A stretch of 64,000 nucleotides of DNA from Skeletonema tropicum (GCA_037178625.1 CM074145.1:62001-126000); one strand, 5' to 3'; positions 1-12,020 are shown, counted from the first letter of the stretch. Program-made: numbers and translations. The notes: generated by a model from the letters alone, not told the origin.

Positions 1-2444
1 ATAATGAAATGAGTGGGGCGGATCCAGATGATGATGCTCAGCAAATAATTGACGATGATGAAAATCAATTTCCTGGGGACGGAGAAAATTTGCAGCAGCG
101 GGTTGCAGCACCAGAAAACTCCGCTGCCAACCACGATGAGAATGTGGATCAACTCTTCCCAACAGCAGTTGAGAGAAATCCGTCTTTGCTAGTTTTAAAC
201 GCATACTTGTTCGAAGAAGATACACCTCCTCAGGATGATACTGTGTATGAAGCAACTCCTCTTGAGCCGTGGTGGAAACAGAGGCAAATCAAAGTGTTTT
301 CGGTGTTAATTTTTGTATTGATTACAGCGTTGGCTGCCGGTCTTGGAGTATCACTATCAAGTTCCCCCGATGATGTTGCTGTTGAAATTACAGATCCTTC
401 GATAATTCTCTCTCCTTCTCAATCTCCGACCAACCATAATTATGCATGCTTTGCTCATCGTGACATACTCAAGGGCGCCATTGCCCAGTATAACCAGCTT
501 GGATGTAATAAAGAGGCAGCCTTTTGCCCTGCTAGCATTGTTGGCACGTATGGATGGCCGATTGGATCATGGTGTGTTGACGAAGTAAGTGACATGGTAA
601 GCTTATTTGAGGGTCTCAATACTTTTAACGAAGATATATCTGGGTGGAATATTGGTCAAGTTACCGATATGAGTGGCATGTTTTCAGGAGCTTCATCATT
701 CAATCAGGATTTATCATCTTGGAATATGTCATCTGCCACAAACACGAGAGAAATGTTCAGGGGGGCATCCTCCTTTAACCAGAATCTCTGCGAGTGGGAA
801 GATGTGTTTCCTTACAGCAATGCAAAGGATATCTTTGTGGATTCGGGATGCACCATCAAACACGATCCATCATCTGTACATCGAGGCCCATTCTGTGCTT
901 CCTACTGCAGCGAAGTACCTCCGCAGGATTGCTTTACCACACGGGATGAGCTCAAAGCTGCGGTTAATCAATATATTCAAGGGCTGTGGGGTGAAGATGA
1001 CAGATCAAAATATGGCTGGCCTATTGGGTCTTGGTGCGTCGGGAATGTAACTGATATGTCAGAATTGTTTCGAGATCTTCGTACATTTGACGAAGACATT
1101 TCTAGGTGGGATGTTGGTCAAGTTACTGATATGAATGAAATGTTTCTGAATGCTTCATCATTCAACCAGGATTTATCATCTTGGAATACTTCTGCAGTGA
1201 TTGAAATGAAAGCCATCTTGTATCTCGCAACATCATTTAATGGCGACATCTCGTCTTGGAACACCTCTGCAGTGACTGATATGAGTTGGATGTTATATGG
1301 AGCTTCGTCATTCAAGCAAGAACATCTTTCTCACTGGGATACTTCTACCGTAGCAACTATGAAGGCAATGTTTGAAGAAGCATCATCCTTTAATGGCGAC
1401 ATCTCGTCTTGGAACACAGCCGCAGTGACTGATATGAGTTACATGTTCTATAATGCTTCATCATTCAACCAAGATGTTCTGTCTCGCTGGGATACTTCTG
1501 CCGTTCAAACTATGTACGTCATGTTCTGCAAAGCGTCATCCTTTAATGGCGACATCTCGTCTTGGAACACGTCTGCAGTGACTAATATGAGTGGCATGTT
1601 CTACGAAGCTTCATCATTCAACCAGGATTTGTCGAGTTGGGATACTTCTGCCGTTCAAACTATGTACGTCATGTTCTACAAAGCATCATCCTTCAATGGC
1701 GATATCTCGTCTTGGAACACGTCTGCAGTAACTGATATGAGTTTCATGCTCTACGGAGCCTCATCATTCAAGCAAGAAGATCTGTCTCGCTGGGATACTT
1801 CTGCCATAGCAACTATGTTCGCCATTTTCTATCGAGCATCATCCTTTAATGGCGACATCTCGTCTTGGAACACGTCTGCAGTGACTGATATGAGTTACAT
1901 GTTCTGGGGAGCTTCATCGTTCAAGCAAGATGATTTGTCCCGCTGGGACATATCATCTGCAACAAGTTTGACGCAAATGTTCTACAAAGCATCATCCTTC
2001 AATGGCGATATCTCGTCTTGGGACACGTCTGCAGTGATTGATATGCGTGGAATGTTCTGGAAAGCTTCATCATTCAACCAGGATTTGTCGAAGTGGGTTA
2101 CTTCATCTGCAACAAATTTGACTCAAATGTTCGATGATGCAACTTCCTTCAATGGTGATATCTCGTCTTGGAACACGTCTGCAGTGACTGATATGGAAGA
2201 CATGTTCTACGAAGCTTCATCATTCAACCAGGATTTGTCGAAGTGGGATATTTCATCTGTAACAACTATGATTGAAATGTTCTTTAAAGCAACTTCCTTC
2301 AATCAAAATTTGTGTGCATGGAAGGATGACTTCCCTTACAGCAGCGCATTTGACATCTTCGGGAATTCAGGCTGCACATTTCAAGACAGTCCGCGCAATG
2401 AACAGGGAGGGCCATTCTGTGCTTCCTCTTGCACCGATAGTTAA
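1..2444 (+). CDS. BspA/DUF285-repeat type II membrane protein, 5' end outside window
   Basis: The frame is open to the first base of the window, and the bases before the first ATG (position 9) align in frame with the interior of the paralogue at 3311-6844. The true N-terminus therefore probably lies to the left, and 811 residues are seen from that ATG. There is one membrane segment at about residues 95-115, with an acidic N-terminal side (cytosolic) and a long C-terminal ectodomain. The ectodomain has two Cys-bounded blocks of the roughly 25-residue BspA-like (DUF285) repeat, built on alternating cores such as [18 protein letters not shown] and [13 protein letters not shown]. The first block has 3 repeats and the second about 17. 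Each block ends in a divergent NLCxW unit followed by a short Cys-rich cap. Such repeats occur in surface proteins of microbes and are abundant in some protists. Adhesion or recognition at the cell surface is inference. Confidence 0.85.
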   Translation, partial: NEMSGADPDDDAQQIIDDDENQFPGDGENLQQRVAAPENSAANHDENVDQLFPTAVERNPSLLVLNAYLFEEDTPPQDDTVYEATPLEPWWKQRQIKVFSVLIFVLITALAAGLGVSLSSSPDDVAVEITDPSIILSPSQSPTNHNYACFAHRDILKGAIAQYNQLGCNKEAAFCPASIVGTYGWPIGSWCVDEVSDMVSLFEGLNTFNEDISGWNIGQVTDMSGMFSGASSFNQDLSSWNMSSATNTREMFRGASSFNQNLCEWEDVFPYSNAKDIFVDSGCTIKHDPSSVHRGPFCASYCSEVPPQDCFTTRDELKAAVNQYIQGLWGEDDRSKYGWPIGSWCVGNVTDMSELFRDLRTFDEDISRWDVGQVTDMNEMFLNASSFNQDLSSWNTSAVIEMKAILYLATSFNGDISSWNTSAVTDMSWMLYGASSFKQEHLSHWDTSTVATMKAMFEEASSFNGDISSWNTAAVTDMSYMFYNASSFNQDVLSRWDTSAVQTMYVMFCKASSFNGDISSWNTSAVTNMSGMFYEASSFNQDLSSWDTSAVQTMYVMFYKASSFNGDISSWNTSAVTDMSFMLYGASSFKQEDLSRWDTSAIATMFAIFYRASSFNGDISSWNTSAVTDMSYMFWGASSFKQDDLSRWDISSATSLTQMFYKASSFNGDISSWDTSAVIDMRGMFWKASSFNQDLSKWVTSSATNLTQMFDDATSFNGDISSWNTSAVTDMEDMFYEASSFNQDLSKWDISSVTTMIEMFFKATSFNQNLCAWKDDFPYSSAFDIFGNSGCTFQDSPRNEQGGPFCASSCTDS

Positions 2445-3310
2445 TGAGCATATCTAGTGAGTGGATAAGATAGCTTTTGTATTTGTAGCGTGTCCTTGGA
2501 GTGTATTCTATCGTCCCTTGTACCCATCTCCACTTTTGAGGGCATACAAATTTTAATGAGAAATCGAGTCATGGACGGACATTTCTGTAAATTGCAATCT
2601 TCGCAGACTGTCCGTCAGCTAAATGCAATCGTCTCCTCCTCTTCTAAGTATCTTTTGGCGTTCAATGATGGCATGCTCTTGCGGTGATAGTAATGGTGTG
2701 GGTCGTCAATAAAGCAATGGTCAATGGCATGCTCATATCTGTGGTCCATTGTTATTATCAATACATAGAATGGTAAGGTAAAGATTCTGAAACAGCGAGG
2801 AGATTGATTCGTAAAAATGGCCTCGTGTCACATTTTGAGTTTGACCACGAGACGGTAAGCGTCACACTCTCTGTGACGTACACTATTTATTTACGTACCT
2901 ACATACCCTTGCCTTGACTATATCCGTCCGAGTACTCGGACGGAAGGGAAATATGTATATAATGTATCTACTTCCGCTGTCTTGCTCAAACAGGACTCGA
3001 ATTCTTGGGTGACCTAGCTGGTAGAGAAGAAGCATAAGTCAGTCACAGTGGACTTTATCATCTGGTAGAGAAGCAGGTATGAATGCAAAGCGGGACCCGC
3101 CCAGCCAACGCGAATTCAACTACTTACCCTTGAATTCAACTTACTTTTAATGTACTACTTATTCTCGCGTTTTTTGAAAGTGGCTCTGACTTGATCGCTG
3201 TTCTTATGTGTCGTGGCGCCACTCGATCGCTCTACTCTACATATTTTATTCATTTAGCTTGCTAAGTATCATTGCACCTTATTATCCTTGCATTACCGCA
3301 CTAAAGAAGA
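2445..3310. other. Intergenic region with remnant of a foldback repeat
   Basis: No credible coding sequence. The first 150 bases are the 3' flank shared with the second BspA gene (compare 6845-7015). Positions about 2812-2917 contain the words gaccacgagacgg, tctgtgacgtac and actatttattta. These resemble the right end of the foldback element at 59415-60148, so this is probably a diverged relative of that family. The last 100 bases before 3311 form the promoter region of the next gene. Confidence 0.5.
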
Positions 3311-6300
3311 ATGGCAGACGACAACAATAGTAATACTACGGATTCATCTCATTCGGCGGAGGACATTGAGCAGGGCATCATCACCTCTGAAAATACCGAC
3401 GGCCCACAATCTTCGTTGCCAGGACATGCGGAAGCGAATTTGCAGGTCTCGAACTCTCCGGACGTAAAAAATCTTGCTCCTGACGGCGGAGATGCCCTTA
3501 ATCGTTTTGAGGATCGGCTGAAACGAAAGATGGCCGAAGGCAGCAATCAAAATACAGATACAGCAGCTACTTCAGAATTGCACCATTCGGGCCAGGATGA
3601 ATATTACGGTGACGAGGACCAGGTGAAGGACTTTCCGGATGTGAAACATGTTGCTTCCGGTGGTGAAGATGCCCTCAATCGTTTTGAGGATCGATTGAAA
3701 AGAAAAATGGCTGAAGGCAACAAATTGCACCATGAGGATCAGGATGAATCTGACGCTTCGAATGAGCAGGGAAGAATCATCCCATTTAACTCTGCGGAGT
3801 TTGAGGATGAGGATGAATCAAAACCAGAGGTTGGTACGATAGAGCAGATTGAGGATGAAGATGATGACGCACCCCGTCCATTTAACTCTGCAGAGTTTGA
3901 GGATGAATCAAAACCAGAGATTGATTTCGGGACGGAATCAAACGGCGAAGATGATGATGGGCCGCCTCTCCCGCTAACTTTTCAGCGAGATACTCTGACT
4001 GATGTGGAAGAAAAAAAGGTGGCAGCATCGCGTTCTCATGTAGCGACCACTGCCGATGTTGATGTTGCAGAAAACAATGATAATGCAACGAGCAGGGGGT
4101 ATCCAGATGATGTTCAGCAAATAATTGACGATGATGAAAATCAATCTCCTGGGGACGAAGAAAATTTGCAGCAGCGGGTTGCAGCACCAGAAAACTCCGC
4201 TGCCTTACGACGGATTTCAGTAGCATACCCGGTGGGAGTAGATACACCTCCTCAGGATGATACTGTGTATGAAGCAACTCCTCTTGAGCCGTGGTGGAAA
4301 CAGAGGCAAATCAAAGTGTTTTCGGTGTTAATTTTTGTATTGATTACAGCGTTGGCTGCCGGTCTTGGAGTATCACTATCAAGTTCCCCCGATGATGTTG
4401 CTGTTGAAATTACAGATCCTTCGATGATTCTCTCTCCTTCTCAATCTCCGACCAACCATAATTATGCATGCTTTGCTCATCGTGACATACTCAAGGGCGC
4501 CATTGCCCAGTATAACCAACCTGGATGTGATAAAGAGGCAGCCTTTTGCCCTGCTAGCATTGTTGGCACGTATGGATGGCCGATTGGATCATGGTGTGTT
4601 GACGAAGTAAGTGACATGGTAAGCTTATTTGAGGGTCTCAATACTTTTAACGAAGATATATCTGGGTGGAATATTGGTCAAGTTACCGATATGAGTGGCA
4701 TGTTTTCAGGAGCTTCATCATTCAATCAGGATTTATCATCTTGGAATATGTCATCTGCCACAAACACGAGAGAAATGTTCAGTGGGGCATCCTCCTTTAA
4801 CCAGAATCTCTGCGAGTGGGAAGATGTGTTTCCTTACAGCAATGCAAAGGATATCTTTGTGGATTCGGGATGCACCATCAAACACGATCCATCATCTGTA
4901 CATCGAGGCCCATTCTGTGCTTCCTACTGCAGCGAAGTACCTCCGCAGGATTGCTTTACCACACGGGATGAGCTCAAAGCTGCGGTTAATCAATATATTC
5001 AAGGGCTGTGGGGTGAAGATGACAGATCAAAATATGGCTGGCCTATTGGGTCTTGGTGCGTCGGGAATGTAACTGACATGTCAGAATTGTTTCGAGATCT
5101 TCGTACATTTGACGAAGACATTTCTAGGTGGGATGTTGGTCAAGTTACTGATATGAGTTTCATGTTCTATGACGCTTCGTCATTCAACCAGGATTTATCA
5201 TCTTGGAATACTTCTGCAGTGATTGAAATGAAAGCCCTCTTGTATCTCGCAACATCTTTTAATGGCGACATCTCGTCTTGGAACACCTCTGCAGTGACTG
5301 ATATGAGTTGGATGTTCTATGGAGCAGCATCCTTTGATGGCGATATCTCGTCTTGGAACACGTCTGCAGTGACTGATATGAGTCACCTGTTCTGGGAAGC
5401 TTCATCGTTCAACCCAGATGATCTGTCTCGCTGGGATACTTCTGCCGTTCAAACTATGGATGCTATGTTCTATGCAGCAACATCCTTTAATGGCGACATC
5501 TCGTCTTGGAATACGTCTGCAGTGACTAGTATGGGTGGCATGTTCTACGGAGCTTCATCATTCAACCAGGATTTGTCGAAGTGGGATACTTCTGCCGTTC
5601 AAACTATGTACATCATGTTCTACAAAGCATCATCCTTCAATGGCGATATTTCGTCTTGGAACACGTCTGCAGTAACTGATATGACTGCCATGTTCTACGG
5701 AGCTTCATCATTCAACCAAGAAGATTTGTCTCGCTGGGATACTTCTGCCGTAGCAACTATGGAATCCATTTTCTACAACGCAGCATCCTTTAATGGCGAC
5801 ATCTTGTCCTGGAATACATCTGCAGTGACTAGTATGGGTGGCATGTTCTACGGAGCTTCATCATTCAACCAGGATTTGTCGAAGTGGGATACTTCTGCCG
5901 TTCAAACTATGTACGTCATGTTCTACAACGCAACATCCTTTAATGGCGATATCTCGAGATGGGACACCTCTGCAGTGACTGATATGAGATGGATGTTTTA
6001 TAATGCTTCATCATTCAACCAAGAAGATTTGTCTCGCTGGGATACTTCTGCCGTAGCAACTATGAAGGCCATGTTTGATGGAGCATCATCCTTTTATGGC
6101 GACATCTCGACATGGGACACGTCTGCAGTGACTGATATGGAAGACATGTTCTATGGAGCTTCATCATTCAACCAGGATTTGTCGAGTTGGAATACTTCTG
6201 CCGTTATAACTATGAGCGGCATGTTCTATGAAGCATCATCCTTCAATGGCGACATCTCGTCCTGGAATACAGCTGCAGTAACTGATATGAGTTTCATGTT

Positions 6301-6844
6301 CTGGGGAGCTTCATCTTTCAACCAAGATGGTTTGTCTCGCTGGGATACTTCTGTTGTTCAAACTATGGAGTCCATGTTTGATAAAGCATCATCCTTTAAT
6401 GGCAACATCTCGTCTTGGGATACTTCTGCCGTAGCAACTATGTTCGCCATGTTCTACAAAGCATCATCCTTTAATGGCGACATCTCGTCTTGGAATACGA
6501 CTGCAGTGACTAACATGAGTGGCATGTTCTATAATGCTTCATCCTTTGATGGCGACATCTCGTCTTGGGACACGTCTGCGGTGACTGATATGAGTTGGAT
6601 GTTCTATGGAGCTTCATCGTTCAACCAAGTAGATCTGTCTCGCTGGGACATTTCATCTGTAACAACTATGATTGAAATGTTCTTTAATGCAACTTCCTTC
6701 AATCAGAATTTGTGTGCATGGAAGGATAACTTCCCTTACAGCAACGCAACCGATATCTTCGGGAATTCAGGCTGCACATTTCAAGACAGTCCACGCATCG
6801 AACAGGGAGGGTCATTCTGTGCGTCCTCTTGCACCAATAGTTAA
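3311..6844 (+). CDS. BspA/DUF285-repeat type II membrane protein (tandem paralogue)
   Basis: A 1177-residue protein, full length. The N-terminal 330 residues are acidic and predicted cytosolic. They contain two copies of a [17 protein letters not shown] module (residues 61-77 and 119-136) and two PFNSAEFED modules. A single membrane segment spans about residues 334-356. The ectodomain has a first block of 3 DUF285 repeats and a second of about 22, each closed by an NLCxW unit and a Cys-rich cap. From the membrane segment to the start of the second block the DNA is almost identical to the gene at 1-2444, so the pair arose by recent tandem duplication. The repeat number then changed (about 22 against 17 in block two). 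Cell-surface location is supported by the topology; function is unknown. Confidence 0.9.
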   Translation: MADDNNSNTTDSSHSAEDIEQGIITSENTDGPQSSLPGHAEANLQVSNSPDVKNLAPDGGDALNRFEDRLKRKMAEGSNQNTDTAATSELHHSGQDEYYGDEDQVKDFPDVKHVASGGEDALNRFEDRLKRKMAEGNKLHHEDQDESDASNEQGRIIPFNSAEFEDEDESKPEVGTIEQIEDEDDDAPRPFNSAEFEDESKPEIDFGTESNGEDDDGPPLPLTFQRDTLTDVEEKKVAASRSHVATTADVDVAENNDNATSRGYPDDVQQIIDDDENQSPGDEENLQQRVAAPENSAALRRISVAYPVGVDTPPQDDTVYEATPLEPWWKQRQIKVFSVLIFVLITALAAGLGVSLSSSPDDVAVEITDPSMILSPSQSPTNHNYACFAHRDILKGAIAQYNQPGCDKEAAFCPASIVGTYGWPIGSWCVDEVSDMVSLFEGLNTFNEDISGWNIGQVTDMSGMFSGASSFNQDLSSWNMSSATNTREMFSGASSFNQNLCEWEDVFPYSNAKDIFVDSGCTIKHDPSSVHRGPFCASYCSEVPPQDCFTTRDELKAAVNQYIQGLWGEDDRSKYGWPIGSWCVGNVTDMSELFRDLRTFDEDISRWDVGQVTDMSFMFYDASSFNQDLSSWNTSAVIEMKALLYLATSFNGDISSWNTSAVTDMSWMFYGAASFDGDISSWNTSAVTDMSHLFWEASSFNPDDLSRWDTSAVQTMDAMFYAATSFNGDISSWNTSAVTSMGGMFYGASSFNQDLSKWDTSAVQTMYIMFYKASSFNGDISSWNTSAVTDMTAMFYGASSFNQEDLSRWDTSAVATMESIFYNAASFNGDILSWNTSAVTSMGGMFYGASSFNQDLSKWDTSAVQTMYVMFYNATSFNGDISRWDTSAVTDMRWMFYNASSFNQEDLSRWDTSAVATMKAMFDGASSFYGDISTWDTSAVTDMEDMFYGASSFNQDLSSWNTSAVITMSGMFYEASSFNGDISSWNTAAVTDMSFMFWGASSFNQDGLSRWDTSVVQTMESMFDKASSFNGNISSWDTSAVATMFAMFYKASSFNGDISSWNTTAVTNMSGMFYNASSFDGDISSWDTSAVTDMSWMFYGASSFNQVDLSRWDISSVTTMIEMFFNATSFNQNLCAWKDNFPYSNATDIFGNSGCTFQDSPRIEQGGSFCASSCTNS

Positions 6845-7460
6845 TGAGCATTTCTTCTAGTGAATGAATAAGATATTGTTGTATTTGTAGTGTGTCCTTC
6901 AGTGTACACTATGGTAGTCTATCGTCCCTAATCACAGCTCCACTTTATTTCGTTGGGCATCAAAGAGTTGCAAATAATGAGATATCGAGTCATGGACGGA
7001 CATTTCTGTAGATTAGAGAAGTCCAGGCGACAGGAAGGTAGATCAGTTCTTGGTAAAATTGTCCGCTACGAGCAGAACATCGCAGCGCATTGAATGAGGT
7101 TGCAACCACACTCCAGCTCGTTTTGCCTCACAATATTGTGATGAATAACATCCTCCCTTTGCTCGCATTGCCACAGCACGCGTTTGAAGAGATGGGGCCG
7201 GGTGGAGGAGAAGAATAGGGTCTGCCAGTGTCTAGTGAGAGCAATATGTGGGTAGGAGAAATTAGAATAAATTACATTAGGTTTGATTTTACATCCATTT
7301 AAGTGACAACGTATGACGGAGCTGAATCATTGCAAGAACTAAAGAATAAGACACAAGACTATCAAAAGAGGGATAACGTATCATCAGCTGGCAACTACTG
7401 ACAATGGCTCACGATCTATTCATTCATCTCCATCTCCCACCCAATCTTCCATTCCAACCT
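6845..7460. other. Duplicated 3' flank and non-coding spacer
   Basis: About the first 170 bases repeat the 3' flank of the upstream BspA gene (shared words include gagtcatggacggacatttc at about 2562 and 6989). The tandem duplication unit therefore includes the 3' untranslated region. Nothing recognisable lies in the rest. Confidence 0.6.
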
Positions 7461-8891
7461 TCAACTCGGCCACATGGATGCCATCATAACAATACCAAAC
7501 AAAAGACCAGCAATGGTCAACGAATTTGTGATACTAATCGCAATCACTGCAGAAATGCTCGCCGTCAAGAAGGAGAATACTACATTTGTAAGATTTCCTT
7601 CGTCCCCAGATAGATCTGCCAAGCCACCCTTTAACATCAACCAAACTTTCTTCAACTTTACATCCAACGAGAGGGGCAACGAAAAGTTGGAGTATCCAAG
7701 AATCAACAACTCACTCCAATTCATAAACGCTTCAAAGAATGCTCATTGTACGTCAATGCAACCAACAACCAGGGGGGAGCACATTCGACAAAAGAAAGGC
7801 AGGCATCGGAGCAACGCCAGCATCATTCACAAGTGTATCCTTCGCCAAGAGGCAATGCACAGGCATCGATGCAACAGTCAACAAACCAAATGTGCCAATG
7901 AAGAACAAATCGATCATAGATGGGCGCCCCCCCCCCCCCCTCCACCTTCCACGTTGCCACTTAGCAGTATCAATGATGACAAGTTGGTATCATCACCCCC
8001 CTGAATCAACCCGTTGCGAACAGCATTGGCCACGGGAGCACCGACACATTCTCCCATCGTGTACAAGACTCCCATCGTTATACAAGCCATGCCCAACGCT
8101 TTGTAAGAAATACTCTCCTTCTTTGCCATGGCAACTAGAGGCGGAACAGTAACGACGAAAGCAAAGTTGAACATGATGGACCCAACCGTGCTGATACGGT
8201 TGGGTCCAACAAACCACGACAGCATCCAAAATGGCCGCACAGATCATCTTTGTGCCAATGCTAGAGGCATAGTGCCGATGCTACCATGGTCAATGCAGCG
8301 TAGACACTGGCTTTTTTTGCCATATGCCTCAAGAGATTGTCCAACGATGGAAGTTTTTTTCAAGTACAGGCTGCAGATAGGCCACCACGCTATTGGTATT
8401 GTTATCATGATGTAACAATAGTGCATCTTCCCCCGATCCCATTCTTGTCAAATTAGGTGAGAGAGAATCATTCCCTGCTGCTGCTGCTGCTGCTGCTGCT
8501 GTTCGAAATATTTATCTGCAGCTTGAGTAGTAGCATCATCCTCGTCGTTTGCTGCAGTTATGGATAGTGCTCTTTTGCTAAGTTTCATTCACTTGCCGCC
8601 ATCATGAATTGCGCTGTCGATATTATCTTGAAACGTGTCGAAATTAGTAGGTAAACTACCGCTGCTGCTACCGCCAAATAAAGGATAACGAGCTCCAAAT
8701 GGCAAATACCATACGACGACAGACATAACTTGCCTATGAGGACAGATCCAGCGATTAACAGGATGTAGAGAAATAGACCGGCATCGACGGCCACGTCGGG
8801 GGTCCGTTCATTGTGTTGGCGGCTAGAGTGAGGATGGCCGTGTAGAATTTTTGAGGGGGCAGTGGTGCTCCTGCAGAGGTGGGAGATGTCA
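7461..8891 (-). pseudogene. Decayed multi-pass membrane protein, possibly amino-acid-permease-like
   Basis: Reading leftwards from an ATG at 8891, hydrophobic segments follow one another in different frames: a helix-rich stretch at 8794-8585, another at 8240-7914 and another at 7724-7461. The middle part contains GSIMFNFAFVVTVPPL, which resembles a membrane motif of Aa_trans-type amino-acid transporters of stramenopiles. That family assignment is tentative. Frames change near 8800, near 8250 and at a poly-C run (about 7927-7940). No single reading frame covers it, and no set of canonical introns I could find restores one. I read it as a dead gene. Sequencing error at the C run could account for one break but not all. 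Confidence 0.4.
8478..8503. repeat. CTG trinucleotide microsatellite
   Basis: About eight perfect CTG units in a row. Confidence 0.8.
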
Positions 8892-9600
8892 TTTTATTGT
8901 CGTATTATTGCAGTCCTCGTCGCTCGGTTGTTGAACAATGATGTTTGTTTATGCCGAGTAAAAGAAGATCTAAGTAGGAATTCAATACATTTTTAAATAA
9001 GTTTGAATGGCTATACTGTACTATTGAGTTCAGCTTGCAAGTTTTTTTTTAATATCAGGCTGATGGTGGCAAGTAAGATATCGATAAGATCCTAATGGCC
9101 AAGGGATGAAGATTACCACTGCAAGGAAGGTCAAAATCCTTCTAGTTACTGTGTTATTGAGGGTCGTAGGAAGCCATTTTTCACCATGGTCTGGGTCCAT
9201 TTTTGATGGTTGATGGCAAGTGAGTACCGCATGTACATAGGAACTAGTACAAACGAGACCGGTACTGGTTTTTTATCGGAAGCCACACTCGAATGACACA
9301 ACTTCAAGTTGGAACAATTTGGAGGAGGTTGCTTAATTGTGCGACGCTTAGCACTTTTGCTACCCACATAAAGACAAACGGCGGTCAGATCAAAACACAG
9401 AGGAAGAACTGACGCGCGTTTTAAAAAAATAACGGAGGTCAAACTCCCACGAGAAAAAAAGTTAAGCGTCGCACAAAATAGGTGCTTGCAAATTCAAATC
9501 AATGGAACAGTATTTCTCATTTTTGAGAATCACAGATGAATGCTCTTTCCAGAGTCTTTCCAGATTCTTTCCAGAGTTTACATGATATGAGTTGAAAACA
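8892..9600. other. Non-coding region with a short inverted repeat
   Basis: No supported gene. A minus-strand reading frame at 9146-9442 (98 residues) has no recognisable features and is probably chance. The word gtgcgacgctta near 9336-9350 recurs inverted near 9461-9475, forming a small inverted repeat. Confidence 0.4.
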
Positions 9601-9664
9601 ATCCGCCCGATCGAATAGGTGCTTTCGCTGCTGAGCATCCTAATATAGTTGAATGTAGTCTGTC

Positions 9665-10020
9665 ATGAGGATGTTGAAAAGATTGACAAATGGGCATTCT
9701 GTCGCTGCCCCTAATTTGAGACGAGTAATCATGCCGGGCGTCAAAATTGCTGAGGAGGGTGCATTTAATAATTGCAAAGCCCTGGGGGTTGTCGAATGCG
9801 GCAAGCTCGAAATAATCAAAGGGGAGATTCATTCAGTTGGTGCACATCGTTGAGGAACATCAATCTGACATCCATCAGGATCGTCGATGATGGCGCATTG
9901 TATGGTTGTGAAGCCCTGACGAAAGCAACATTTAGTAGCAAGCTGGAAAGAATTGGGAGTGGTGCATTCAGTATTTGCCCCTCACTGGAACGAATTGCCA
10001 TCCCATTGAAAGATAACTGA
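9665..10020 (+). pseudogene. LRR_5/BspA-type leucine-rich-repeat gene fragment
   Basis: Two overlapping frames (9665-9853 and 9772-10020) together give consecutive LRR_5-type repeats: NLRRVIMPGVKIAEEGAF, CTSLRNINLTSIRIVDDGAL and KLERIGSGAFSICPSLERI. The break lies at a GGGG run near 9820, where one base is gained or lost. The fragment lacks a start region and stops after about three repeats. In diatoms such repeats belong to large gene families with many broken copies. A related fragment lies at 17551-17760. Confidence 0.6.
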
Positions 10021-10241
10021 TTACTGCAAGACCTCGAGGTTTAGAATGATGTAAGGCACTACTGATGGCACCGCAATAGCAAGAGGAATAGCAGAATGAG
10101 GCATCCTCAAACTCAAAACCCTCGACAACGACAAGTAGAAGTGAGAGTGTGGGGGTTGGTGCTGGTGTCCTGTCGTAGCCAAGATCAAGATGAAAGTGAA
10201 AGAGAATCAAGCTGAGAAAGACAAATCGACCTAAACCTCTG

Positions 10242-10439
10242 TTAACATCTGCATCTGCACCTCCAAATCATGAACACAGAAGATCTCTTTCGAGTAGAAT
10301 TTCGGCGTCCCTCAGAAGCAAAAGAAGAATTCATCTGTCCCTTCTCCCTCTCCTTTTCATTTTCAGCCGCAGCCGCCCTGGCTTTTGCCGTCTTGCTAGA
10401 CTTGTAAATGAGCGTCGCCAAGTCTTCTTCCTCGTCCAT
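10242..10439 (-). CDS. Possible small charged protein or first exon, unsupported function
   Basis: A 65-residue frame opens with an acidic start (MDEEEDLATLIYKSSKTAKA) followed by a charged, Ala/Glu/Lys-rich stretch of coiled-coil-like composition, then loses coding character. It may be a real N-terminal exon whose continuation was destroyed by the neighbouring LRR remnant, or a chance frame. No domain is recognised. Confidence 0.25.
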   Translation of the reverse strand: MDEEEDLATLIYKSSKTAKARAAAAENEKEREKGQMNSSFASEGRRNSTRKRSSVFMIWRCRCRC

Positions 10440-10883
10440 ATTAGTTGTTGGCGCCTTCGATGAGAGTGTGTGGGGCTTTAGGTTAACTACTTCTTCGACA
10501 TCAACTAAGTATGTAAGTACATAAGTACTTACTTATCTACTTTGACATCGTATGTACCACTGTGATCTTGGATTTGGTCACGCTGCGACACTCATTGAGA
10601 TGTACCATCTCAACTTTCAACTTCAAAATTCTGTGTCAGTGTTGTTTGGTGCTGCCTACTTAAGTACAGTATTGGTCTGCTTATGGTGCAGTAGTATGTA
10701 GCGCATCTCTCTAGATCGCTTCATAGCGGCGTATCTGCGGCGTGTATATCCGAGCACTTGGTTGGTGTTGAAATAAATGATAAGATAATAATTCAGTCGA
10801 CAGCTATATACGATAGCAGCTCTGATTTCTCAGTAGCACAGGATCCGATCCTGCGGAACAAAATAGTTTGAAATAAAATTTCG

Positions 10884-12020
10884 ATGGTGACACGGAGAGT
10901 CATCCGCATCATCTCACCAAAAGCAGATGCCCCGCCGCCAGCTCCCGCTGCAAAAGTATCATCGGCGACGGCGGAAGATACATCAAATACAAAGAAACGC
11001 AAGGCACAGCTATGCAATCATGCCAGCTGTACCAGGCGTGCACAACATCCCTCGCCTCTCTGCTGGAGGCACGGTGCACAAGATGTTGTGTGCAAATTTT
11101 CCGGATGTAATAAAAGAGGCATTTTGTTAGGCTTGTGTCCCGATCATGGTGGATTGGTACAGTTGTGTCGCTGGAAGGGATGTATTAACAAGGCGAATTT
11201 GGAGAAGAGGCGCGGGCTATGTTGGATGCATCGATCGAATGATGATGACTCCTCTTCTTCAGAGGAGGAGGAGGAAGAGGAAGATATTCGGCTATGTCAT
11301 TTCAGAGGCTGTATAAGCGTTGCTGCTACAGATGAAGATCTTTGCGATATGCACTCTTGGCTGACTCGTGAGAAGAATGAAAGGGGAAGAAAGAAACGTG
11401 CTCATCCATTGGAGGAATCGATCAGTGACAACGACACGAGGAAGCGCCAGAGGGCGAATGAACCCAGTTTTACCATCAATCTGGATGGAGTTCCGTCACA
11501 GCCACCCATTCCAAAAAGTGGGGGGCGAATCAAGGACGGAGCATCGAAATATACTGGAGTGAACTTCGTAAAACAAACGAAGAAATGGGTAGCGAAAATC
11601 ATGATCGATGGAAAGCAACATTTCATCGGGTATTATGAGAATGAGGAGGAAGCCGCTGTGGACTATGCTCGTGCGTTATTCAAGTACAAGGGGCAAGGGG
11701 CGCTAGATAAAACAATGGGACAGCGCTCGCTCGAACAGCACTCGCTCGAAATTGATTTGAGCAATGTACCTCCGCAGCCAGCTATTCCAAAAAGCAGCGG
11801 GCGCATCAAAGACGGAGCATCGAAATATACTGGAGTGAACTTCATAAAACAAACGAATAAATGGGTAGCGAAAATCATGATCGATGGAAAGCATCATTTC
11901 ATCGGGTATTATGAGAATGAGGAGGATGCCGCAGTAGACTATGCTCGTGCGTTATTCAAGTATGGCGACAGACAGCAGCGGCAGCAGAGAAGGTTTATCC
12001 ATCCTCGCTCCTCTGCATAA
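10884..12020 (+). CDS. Cys/His-finger and double AP2-domain DNA-binding protein
   Basis: A 378-residue protein. After a basic N-terminus come four Cys/His units of the form C-x4-C-x9to12-C-x2-H at C44-H63, C70-H88, C95-H116 and C138-H157. They resemble the repeats seen in plant WRKY19-like proteins. An acidic Ser/Glu run (122-133) separates the third and fourth units. A basic stretch (about 164-190) could be a nuclear signal. Two AP2/ERF-type domains follow at about 221-269 and 313-361, with SKYTGVNF, KWVAKI, HFIGYY and AAVDYARALFKY conserved. The two domains are nearly identical, as are their PIPKS-GRIKDGA leaders, so they arose by a recent internal duplication of about 92 residues. A role as a nuclear transcription factor is inferred from the domains. 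The gene has one exon and is convergent with the OTU gene. Confidence 0.88.
   Translation: MVTRRVIRIISPKADAPPPAPAAKVSSATAEDTSNTKKRKAQLCNHASCTRRAQHPSPLCWRHGAQDVVCKFSGCNKRGILLGLCPDHGGLVQLCRWKGCINKANLEKRRGLCWMHRSNDDDSSSSEEEEEEEDIRLCHFRGCISVAATDEDLCDMHSWLTREKNERGRKKRAHPLEESISDNDTRKRQRANEPSFTINLDGVPSQPPIPKSGGRIKDGASKYTGVNFVKQTKKWVAKIMIDGKQHFIGYYENEEEAAVDYARALFKYKGQGALDKTMGQRSLEQHSLEIDLSNVPPQPAIPKSSGRIKDGASKYTGVNFIKQTNKWVAKIMIDGKHHFIGYYENEEDAAVDYARALFKYGDRQQRQQRRFIHPRSSA

Noticed and set aside
7927..7940. A functional transporter gene with one sequencing error at the C run
   Set aside because: At least two other frame breaks upstream are not in homopolymers, so decay is the simpler reading.
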